The translations under genes and the position numbers were made by a program. The notes under the pieces were generated by a model, which was not told the origin of the DNA, did no database searches, and saw only the letters and a program-made list of their open reading frames with translations. A DNA stretch of 55,469 bases from a virus. The stretch is from positions 1 to 55,469 of IMG/VR virus record IMGVR_UViG_3300002488_000008, one strand, 5' to 3'. Shown here in pieces: positions 15,323 to 22,222 of this stretch (its first letter is position 1; each line of letters starts with the position of its first letter).

Positions 15323-16669
15323 ATGGCTAAAAAATTAAGTACAGAATTTGATGAATTAGCCAATATTGCTAGAGAAGATGAAAAGTTGGCAGAAGAAGAA
15401 CAACGAGTTATAGATGAATTAACAGTAGATAAAAGTGATTTCTTAAAATGGCTTGATAATCAACCTCTTTCTAATCATTTTGATATAGAAAAAAAATATG
15501 CTAAAAAATTTAATACTAATTTATCTCAAGCAAAAAAGGAACTAAATATTATTGTTAAAAAATATGAAGTAGAAGGACATGATGTACCAACAGTAGTCAA
15601 ACAATTAAAAAAGTATAGAAGAACACTAAAGGGAAGTGCAAAAGTAGATATTACAAATTCGATAGACAATCTAATAAAAGCATATTCTGACCATCTTAGC
15701 ACTAGTATTGATGATATATATTGGATTAAAAAATACAAGCCAATATTAAATGATATGGTATGTAGTGAAGATAATATTATAAAATTATCTTATGTTTCTG
15801 AGGAGTCTACAAGAAGAGAGATTATTGATACTCTTTGTAAATATTGGGAAGATAAATTACATATGAGGGATATGCCATATAATTCAGATTACGCTAAATT
15901 AAATAAGTCCATGTCTGTTTCAAAAAGAGAATTCAAATCCATATTGAGAAAATATATGACAAGTACGACAACTAAAGATATTATTAAACATGAAATATTA
16001 AAGGCAGTATGTGAAAATAACGGTATTTCTTCTAGACAAATACATGAAAGATTACCGACTAGATTATTTAAAAAAACTTCACCAACCATTATTTCTAAAA
16101 TGGCTAAAAGTATGGATATAACAAATGTAAATGGTGCATTCTATAAATTAAATGATGATATTAAAAAAGATATTTATGCCTATACTGCGGCCTTCATAGA
16201 TTCAGATGGGTATATTACTATGGATAAAAATTACAATCCTAGAGTTGGTTTGATAGCCACAGGAGAAAGAGGTAAAGCATTTATGATGGAAATGCATAAA
16301 TCTCTAGGTTGTGGTAGACTACATCTTGACCAAAAATCACCACAGGCTACTAGGTCTGTTCAAAGATTAAATTTCTATTCGGGTGATGATGTGGTAAAAA
16401 TATTAACAAAGTGTAGGCCACACTTTAAAATGAAAGGGGCTAACGCAGACATATTATTGGAACTAGTAAGAATGAAGAAATCGCATAAAAAGGCAGAATG
16501 GTATGAATCTAGAAGAGAGGAATTATTTAAATTAATGAAATATGAAAACCATAAAGACCACGTAGGGTATGACTTTTCTCAGTATGGAATAGACCCAACT
16601 ACTGTTGCTAAATTTCATGAAAATTCTAAAATGTTTGAAATGGATAGACTAGAAGGGATTGTGGTTTAA
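15323..16669 (+). CDS. LAGLIDADG-type homing endonuclease-like protein
   Basis: 448 residues. Near residue 288 lies AAFIDSDGYITM, the LAGLIDADG helix with its catalytic Asp. It is followed by the expected domain (RVGLIATGERGKAFMMEMHKSLGCG, RSVQRLNFYSGDDVVKIL). Only one such motif is present, so it would act as a dimer. The first 240 residues are helical, with a possible winged-helix near 225-265. It is free-standing, with no intron or intein visible in its neighbours. It sits exactly between terL and the portal gene, sharing TAATG with the latter, so it may be a homing gene or a nuclease recruited for packaging. Confidence 0.75.
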   Translation: MAKKLSTEFDELANIAREDEKLAEEEQRVIDELTVDKSDFLKWLDNQPLSNHFDIEKKYAKKFNTNLSQAKKELNIIVKKYEVEGHDVPTVVKQLKKYRRTLKGSAKVDITNSIDNLIKAYSDHLSTSIDDIYWIKKYKPILNDMVCSEDNIIKLSYVSEESTRREIIDTLCKYWEDKLHMRDMPYNSDYAKLNKSMSVSKREFKSILRKYMTSTTTKDIIKHEILKAVCENNGISSRQIHERLPTRLFKKTSPTIISKMAKSMDITNVNGAFYKLNDDIKKDIYAYTAAFIDSDGYITMDKNYNPRVGLIATGERGKAFMMEMHKSLGCGRLHLDQKSPQATRSVQRLNFYSGDDVVKILTKCRPHFKMKGANADILLELVRMKKSHKKAEWYESRREELFKLMKYENHKDHVGYDFSQYGIDPTTVAKFHENSKMFEMDRLEGIVV

Positions 16670-18336
16670 TGGCTGAAAGAAGAAGATTTAGTTTTACTAG
16701 TTTATTTAGAAATACTACACCTAAGCCACTAGACCGTAGTGTATATAATATTGGAATACAAGAAAAAGATACATCTTATTTATTGACTTCTCCGATAATA
16801 TATCATATTGCTCAACAATCTGTAATTGTTAGAACTTGTACTACCCAATTAAAACAAGAAGTGTTTAGGAGAGGATATATGTGGGAAGAAAAATTTGCAT
16901 TAAGATGTAATAAATGTGGAAAGGAATACAAATCTCCAGTCAAAGAATGTGGAGATTGTGGAAGTTTTGATTTTTCTAAGCCCGACCCTAAACAATTAAA
17001 GTATGCTAAAAAGATGTTAGGTGGTTATGTTAATAAATCTGAACAAATGTTTATTGATGTTTTAAAAGAAATGGAAGATGATTTGAACATTATGGATGAT
17101 GCATATTTAGTAATGGTTAAAGAATATTATTTAGATAACGACAATAATATAAAAATGCATAGAATAAAAGAAGTTTATCGAGGTGACCCTATTGGTATGC
17201 ATATTTATTCAGATGAGAAAGGAGAGAGAGGCAATACGGGATATACTTGTTTAAGACACAGAGATACTATTAGTCAAAGTTCTACAGGAACTTGTGAAAC
17301 ATGTGGGTGTAAATTATATCCAGTACACTTTGTTAACAGAACTAATGGGCAAGAACAGTATTTCATCAAGGGAGAAGTATTACATTTTAGTAAATATTCT
17401 CCAAGTAGAATATATGGCTTGTCTCCAATAATTACTTTATGGAATAACGTTACAACATTAATTGCTATGGAAAATTATGTTAATTCTTCTTATACAAAGG
17501 CAAGAATGCCAAAAGGAATTTTAGCAGTACAAACTAGAAATATGGATTCTATGAAGTCTTTTTGGAGAGGTGTTAAAGAAAAAATGGAAAAAGACCCACA
17601 CTTTATTCCAGTAATGGGAATTGAAGCAGAAGGTGGAAAGGGTTCTATTGAATGGGTAAAGTTCATGGATAGTCTAAAAGAAATGGATTATATGTCAGTT
17701 AAGGATGATTTAAGAGATAGAATATCTGCGTTTTATGGAGTTAGTAAAATCTTCATGGCAGACAACTCTGCTAGTGGTGGATTAAATAATGATGGTATGC
17801 AAATACTTGTAACTAATAGAGCGGTAGAAATGGCACAAACAATATGGAATAACTATGTATTCCCCTTTATGACAAAAGAATTTGGTATTCTTGATTGGGA
17901 ACTAAAATTACCACCATCAGAAGAAGAGGATGAGATTGCTAAATTAAGAAAGAGAGAGATAGAAGTAAATGTTGCGGCATCAATTAAAAACTTAGGGTTT
18001 GAAGTTGATATGGATGATGAAGGAAGGTTTACATTTTCTAAACCTCCTCCTGCACCTAAAGCAGAAGGAGAAGAAGAGGAAGAAGAAGAAATAGAATTAG
18101 ACCCTTATGCAGGTACAAACATAGACCAATCACAGTTAGGTCAAATGATGGAAGCAGGTACAAAACCTAGTATGGCAGAAGCAGGACAACCTGAAAAGGT
18201 AAAATCAGAAGATGAACCCCCTGCTACTAGAAATAAACCATCTATGTCAAGAGGGCCTGATAAAAGATTTAGTGGGCTACCCGCAGATGCAGGTAATCAA
18301 AATGTGGATAAAAGAACAGAGAGGCGGGTAGGTTGA
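16669..18336 (+). CDS. Portal protein with two zinc ribbons
   Basis: 555 residues. The central and C-terminal parts fit an HK97/SPP1-type portal: FSKYSPSRIYGLSPI, then MENYVNSSYTKARMPKG, DDLRDRISAFYGVSKIFM and NRAVEMAQTIWNNYVFPF. It would form the dodecameric ring that binds TerL and later the neck. Two Cys-rich inserts are unusual: CNKCGKEY..CGDCG (about residues 80-100) and CLRHRD..CETCGCK (about 193-215), both likely zinc ribbons. An acidic, Pro-rich tail follows residue 460. Zinc ribbons inside a portal are uncommon in bacterial phages and may point to archaeal viruses. Confidence 0.9.
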   Translation: MAERRRFSFTSLFRNTTPKPLDRSVYNIGIQEKDTSYLLTSPIIYHIAQQSVIVRTCTTQLKQEVFRRGYMWEEKFALRCNKCGKEYKSPVKECGDCGSFDFSKPDPKQLKYAKKMLGGYVNKSEQMFIDVLKEMEDDLNIMDDAYLVMVKEYYLDNDNNIKMHRIKEVYRGDPIGMHIYSDEKGERGNTGYTCLRHRDTISQSSTGTCETCGCKLYPVHFVNRTNGQEQYFIKGEVLHFSKYSPSRIYGLSPIITLWNNVTTLIAMENYVNSSYTKARMPKGILAVQTRNMDSMKSFWRGVKEKMEKDPHFIPVMGIEAEGGKGSIEWVKFMDSLKEMDYMSVKDDLRDRISAFYGVSKIFMADNSASGGLNNDGMQILVTNRAVEMAQTIWNNYVFPFMTKEFGILDWELKLPPSEEEDEIAKLRKREIEVNVAASIKNLGFEVDMDDEGRFTFSKPPPAPKAEGEEEEEEEIELDPYAGTNIDQSQLGQMMEAGTKPSMAEAGQPEKVKSEDEPPATRNKPSMSRGPDKRFSGLPADAGNQNVDKRTERRVG

Positions 18337-18437
18337 GTAATCTCGTTGAGTCTGCTAAAAAATGGAAAGAAGAAATAGATAGACTTAATGCAGAAACAGA
18401 TGAAAGAATTAGAAAATATTTGGAGGAAAAAAAATGA
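18333..18437 (+). CDS. Small charged helical peptide
   Basis: A 34-residue frame from TTG overlaps the portal stop (TTGA), with GGCGGGTAGG upstream, and ends in an ATGA overlap with the next gene. It reads as one charged helix (AKKWKEEIDRLNAETDERIRK). Tiling supports it; function is unknown. Confidence 0.5.
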   Translation: MSNLVESAKKWKEEIDRLNAETDERIRKYLEEKK

Positions 18438-18649
18438 GTGAAAAAGGTATAAGAGATATAGAAAAAGAAATGAAAAATGCAAGGATTGCAGAGAAGAGAC
18501 ACTATGATAGTTTAGTTACTAAAAATAGAGACTTTACTTTAGGTACTATTGCACCGGACACTAAAGCATACAAAGCACCGCCTAGTGTTCCCGATGTCAA
18601 TGTAATGCCAAAAAGAAAAAAAAGAAGTACTACTGAAAGTCCATTTTAA
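18434..18649 (+). CDS. Small hypothetical protein
   Basis: 71 residues (MSEKGIRDIEKEMKNARIA...) with an N-terminal charged helix and a basic, Pro-rich C-terminus (PKRKKRSTTESPF). A GGAGG ribosome site precedes it. No family is recognised; it lies between the portal gene and a giant tagged protein. Confidence 0.7.
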   Translation: MSEKGIRDIEKEMKNARIAEKRHYDSLVTKNRDFTLGTIAPDTKAYKAPPSVPDVNVMPKRKKRSTTESPF

Positions 18650-18662
18650 TTGAGGTGTTATT

Positions 18663-21272
18663 ATGGATTGGGAAGATATTCTAAAAGTTAGGGATAAATC
18701 TCAAGAAAAACTACAAGAATTTTTAGAACTACAAAGGCGTGGTCAAGGAAAAGGAATAACTTCAGCAATTGAACAAAAAAGAAAAGAGCAGGAATTAGAA
18801 CCAAGATTCAAAGATTTGGAAAGACTAGAAGAAGGTCTTGAAACTTTAGTAGCACCAATCACAAGGGAAATAAAAGATAAAGATGGTAAGTCAATTAAAG
18901 AAACAGTAAAAAATCCATTCCCAACTCCATCTTTAAGTGAAACACAAAAACGAAGGTCGGATATTAGACCTATTGAACCTAATGAACTTAAAATACTCAA
19001 TAAAAAATCTCTTTGGAAAGTAAATCGTAAAGTAAGAATAATCTTTGAAAGAACTTTAGAAGAGATAAAGACCTCAAATCCATCGTTTACACCAAAGTAT
19101 GATGTTAGAGATTTATCTCACGCTTCTTTATTTTTAATGATGTTATCTAAAATAGATTTAAATTTACCCCCACCAACAATGGATGGTAAAAAAGGTTCTA
19201 AATATAAACCTACTATAACAGAAAGTAAAATTCCATTTACTTCATTAGAGTCTGTTGATAAATATTTAAAAGACATTGATAAATCCATAAAAGAGATAGA
19301 AAAACAAATTTCAGTGTCATTAGGTAAAACAGTTGATATAAGTGAAGATTCTGACATTTTACAATTACTTAATCAAGTACGGGCAGATAAAGATGATGAT
19401 GAAATAAAACAACTCAAATTAAAAATAGAAAATTTAAAAACACTTAAACACACAATAAAAACATTATCAGAAAAAACAATTCCAACTCTTAAAAAGGACA
19501 AAGAGAAAATAGAACAAGAAAAGGATAAAAATAAAAAAGAAGAAGCACGTAAATCATATAGACTATATTGGCGTAAAACAATGAACATTGTTGATACAAC
19601 AATAGATGCGTTAGAAAGTAACTTTGGTAGTAATTATTTTCAAAATTTAATAACAAGCACAAAACAAACTCCACCTTCTACAACAATTAATACTTATTTT
19701 CCCGATAGTAAAAAAAATAAACAAACACGTTTGTTAGATATGCTAAAAAGTGAAAAGTATGTTATGGAAGTAGGTAAAAATAATAAATTTATTATGAAAG
19801 AAGATGACCTAAAAAAATTAATTGAAAAATTAGATAATATTAGATTTAATCCTAATCAAAATTTTGCCTTCTTACAACCAAAATATCAAAAGAGAAAGAA
19901 AGGTAAAAAATATTCTATATATGGTGCGACAGTTGAATCTAATCCACAATATAATCCTTTATTTAAAAGTCCTAATAAAGCATTAGAATCTACATTAGAT
20001 ATTCTAAATATTTTAGGTGGGAAATATTTTTCTAAACAACGCAAAGTACGCACTAAAGAGGATAAGAAAAAATACACTAAAACTGTATCTAATAATAGAC
20101 TAATACGAAGATTATTAGATGACTGGTCAGATAAAACTCTAGAAGAAGTAAAAAGTAGAGTAAGAGCAGTAGAACAAATAGGATTATTAGAACCTAAAAA
20201 TGTCACAAGAATTAATAAAATTTTATTTAGAGGAAATGTTGATAACTTTTTCGTAAAAGATGAACACCCATTCATAAATTATGATAGTGGATTTAGAAAT
20301 AATCTAAAACCTCAATGGGATGAAGATAAAAATTCTTGGGGAACAACAGATAGTGATGGTGATTGGGAAGATAGAATCATATTATATGATAATAAAAAAT
20401 CTACTGATATATGGAGAGAAATTGTCACTAAGTTGAACCTAAGTGAAAGTGGTTTAGAAGTATCTTCTACGAGAAAAGAAAGAAAAGATAGTGAATCAAA
20501 ATCTTTAAAATTAATATCTGAAATACTACAAGCATCAGATAAACTAAAAAATGTTAAAACAAGACAACAGATATTGTCTAAATATAAGAAATTAAAAGAA
20601 GTAATTCTTACTCCAAATAAAAATAGTTTATCTCCTTCTGATAAAAATATTGCTATTTCACAATTAAAAAATGAAGATAGATTAATATCAGATATGTATA
20701 GTTTTATGACAACCTTTGATGATGTATTAGAATTAATGGAAGAAAATATTCCTTCTGATTCTGCTACTTTAAGAGAAGCCCTTTTAGAAGGAGAGGAAAA
20801 TTGGGCAGTAGGTGTTACTGGACGATTACAAGGAACAAATAGAATATTGGTATCGTTTATTGAACCCTTAGAATTTTTATATCAGATTTTATTTTCATTA
20901 GGTAGAACAGTTGATATTGAAGATTCTGACATTTTTCAAATTATTAAAAATCAAAAAATGGATTTAGATATTAGTGAACAATTAAAAGAAATATCTGAAC
21001 TAGAAAAGAGATTGAAAGAGCAAAAGATAGATACTGAAAAAATAGAAGAATATGAAAAATTATTAGAAACTCAAAAGAAATCTATAGAAATTTTCAAAAA
21101 TACAGATTTTGTTCGCAATCAAGATGTAGAAAATGGTATAGAAGAACTATTAGAAAGAGATGATATGGTTAAGAAAAGTTATGAGTTTGAAGAATTAACC
21201 TTAGATGAACAAATAGCAAAGGCTTTAAGAAAAGTAAAGCGTAAGAAAGCATTATTGGAGAGGAGTTTATGA
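18663..21272 (+). CDS. Giant tagged protein with internal duplication
   Basis: 869 residues opening MDWEDILKVRDK, a tag variant, after the ribosome site GAGGTG. The chain is charged and helical. A block of about 17 residues occurs twice, SLGKTVDISEDSDILQLL near residue 220 and SLGRTVDIEDSDIFQII near 745. Each copy is followed by a coiled-coil segment, which suggests an ancient duplication. No enzyme motif was found. Together with the 728-residue tagged protein it would be a large virion-internal protein if the tag is a packaging signal. Confidence 0.8.
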   Translation: MDWEDILKVRDKSQEKLQEFLELQRRGQGKGITSAIEQKRKEQELEPRFKDLERLEEGLETLVAPITREIKDKDGKSIKETVKNPFPTPSLSETQKRRSDIRPIEPNELKILNKKSLWKVNRKVRIIFERTLEEIKTSNPSFTPKYDVRDLSHASLFLMMLSKIDLNLPPPTMDGKKGSKYKPTITESKIPFTSLESVDKYLKDIDKSIKEIEKQISVSLGKTVDISEDSDILQLLNQVRADKDDDEIKQLKLKIENLKTLKHTIKTLSEKTIPTLKKDKEKIEQEKDKNKKEEARKSYRLYWRKTMNIVDTTIDALESNFGSNYFQNLITSTKQTPPSTTINTYFPDSKKNKQTRLLDMLKSEKYVMEVGKNNKFIMKEDDLKKLIEKLDNIRFNPNQNFAFLQPKYQKRKKGKKYSIYGATVESNPQYNPLFKSPNKALESTLDILNILGGKYFSKQRKVRTKEDKKKYTKTVSNNRLIRRLLDDWSDKTLEEVKSRVRAVEQIGLLEPKNVTRINKILFRGNVDNFFVKDEHPFINYDSGFRNNLKPQWDEDKNSWGTTDSDGDWEDRIILYDNKKSTDIWREIVTKLNLSESGLEVSSTRKERKDSESKSLKLISEILQASDKLKNVKTRQQILSKYKKLKEVILTPNKNSLSPSDKNIAISQLKNEDRLISDMYSFMTTFDDVLELMEENIPSDSATLREALLEGEENWAVGVTGRLQGTNRILVSFIEPLEFLYQILFSLGRTVDIEDSDIFQIIKNQKMDLDISEQLKEISELEKRLKEQKIDTEKIEEYEKLLETQKKSIEIFKNTDFVRNQDVENGIEELLERDDMVKKSYEFEELTLDEQIAKALRKVKRKKALLERSL
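19318..20946 (+). repeat. Two copies of a TVDI-EDSDI block in one gene
   Basis: The DNA at 19318-19370 and 20895-20946 is closely similar (cattaggtaaaacagttg against cattaggtagaacagttg, then gaagattctgacatttt in both). Both copies are in the same reading frame of the 869-residue protein and precede coiled-coil segments, so this is an intragenic duplication still visible at DNA level. Confidence 0.7.
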
Positions 21273-21625
21273 GTTGGGAAAATATTCTCAAAAAAGATGA
21301 ACCCTCATTATTTAGTTTAGAAGATGCTATAGGTAAGACTGATTCTAAAAGAAGAAAGAAACTAAAAAAAGTTCTTCAAGCAAGTGAGCCTACAGAATTT
21401 TTTGGTCAAGAAATGACAAAACTCACAGAACTAATAGATGAGTTAAAAGATTTAGATTTAGTAAAGACAGATAAAAAATTAACTAAAGAGATGAAAGGGT
21501 TTGAAGAAAAGAATTTAGATATTGTTGCTACGGCCTCAAAATTAAGAAAGGATTATGAAACATTATACAATCAATTACGTGGATTAGTATATCCAAAAAG
21601 TAAAGGGAAATTAGGAGACAAATAA
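21269..21625 (+). CDS. Tagged helical protein
   Basis: 118 residues opening MSWENILKKDEP, overlapping the giant protein by four bases. The body is charged and helical (KKLKKVLQASEPTEFFGQEM, LTELIDELKDLDLVKTDKKL). No family is recognised. It is the most downstream clean copy of the N-terminal tag. Confidence 0.75.
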   Translation: MSWENILKKDEPSLFSLEDAIGKTDSKRRKKLKKVLQASEPTEFFGQEMTKLTELIDELKDLDLVKTDKKLTKEMKGFEEKNLDIVATASKLRKDYETLYNQLRGLVYPKSKGKLGDK

Positions 21626-21626
21626 T

Positions 21627-21722
21627 ATGCAAGAAATAAATTGGAAAGAATACTTGAGGGGAGAACTTCGGGAATGTTTTAAGACTATAGCAGAGGATGA
21701 AGCGGTAGGTGGTTACTATTAG
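21627..21722 (+). CDS. Tiny tagged peptide
   Basis: A 31-residue frame, MQEINWKEYLRGELRECF..., opens one base after the previous stop. INWKEYLRG matches the tag pattern, so the peptide is little more than a tag with a short acidic end. It overlaps the next gene by 14 bases. Confidence 0.5.
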   Translation: MQEINWKEYLRGELRECFKTIAEDEAVGGYY

Positions 21723-21942
21723 TGGAGAGTCTGAGGAAATATTATTATTATTAAAAGAGTTAGTTTCTAAGGTTAAAACTTTAGAAGATGCAGTATATAA
21801 TAAAGATAATATTTTAATGAAATCAGGGTTTGTTGTAGTAGATACACCAACACCTGCTATTAGAAATGAACATACTGTTAGTGACATTTCTAAAATGGAT
21901 TGGTCACAAATACATGACACTGTTAATAAAATGGGGAAATAG
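21709..21942 (+). CDS. Small protein with a C-terminal tag-like motif
   Basis: 77 residues from GTG. An N-terminal heptad helix (EEILLLLKELVSKVKTLEDAV) is followed by a linker. The C-terminus, MDWSQIHDTVNKMGK, closely resembles the scaffold's end MSWGDIHTLVGRRD as well as the N-terminal tags. A short coiled coil plus a terminal docking peptide looks like an accessory scaffold or core component; this is inference. Confidence 0.7.
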   Translation: MVTISGESEEILLLLKELVSKVKTLEDAVYNKDNILMKSGFVVVDTPTPAIRNEHTVSDISKMDWSQIHDTVNKMGK

Positions 21943-21944
21943 AT

Positions 21945-22208
21945 ATGCCGGAAAAAGTAACAAAGGAAGAAAGAGTAGCAGAAATTGCCATAGAACATGC
22001 AAAAAAATTATTAGAAGTTGTTAAGGCTAAAAAAGAAGATTCAGTAGTTGATGTTGAAGTTAATGAATTAGGAGATTTAGATGAACTTGACCATTTGGGC
22101 GAAGAGGACAAGGTGAAACGTCCAACCAAAAAACCATCAGAAGAAAAACCTAAAATGAGTAAAGATGCTAATGATGGATACATTGGAGACAAACCTTATT
22201 TTGGTTGA
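21945..22208 (+). CDS. Small acidic protein
   Basis: 87 residues with a helical N-terminus (EERVAEIAIEHAKKLLEVV), an acidic middle (ELGDLDELDHLGEEDK) and a Lys/Pro-rich end. The start ATG lies two bases after the previous stop. No family is recognised; it sits between the small coiled-coil protein and the ligase. Confidence 0.7.
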   Translation: MPEKVTKEERVAEIAIEHAKKLLEVVKAKKEDSVVDVEVNELGDLDELDHLGEEDKVKRPTKKPSEEKPKMSKDANDGYIGDKPYFG

Positions 22209-22222
22209 GATAGTGATGTTAG

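Larger units (their letters stand above)
1825..21300 (+). repeat. Dispersed 24-30 base repeat at gene starts (tag sequence)
   Basis: The start regions of many genes share DNA as well as protein, with the consensus AATGAGTTGGcAAGATAt followed by TnnTaAAA. Copies begin at 1825, 2196, 2378, 2626, 2899, 3995, 4246, 4702, 5100, 8043, 18663 and 21269. Several also share the upstream AGGTGATTAAA, in which TGA ends the previous gene and GGTGAT is the ribosome site. Codon variation (att/ata, aaa/aag) shows that protein sequence is being selected, but the DNA similarity would also permit recombination between copies. Confidence 0.75.
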
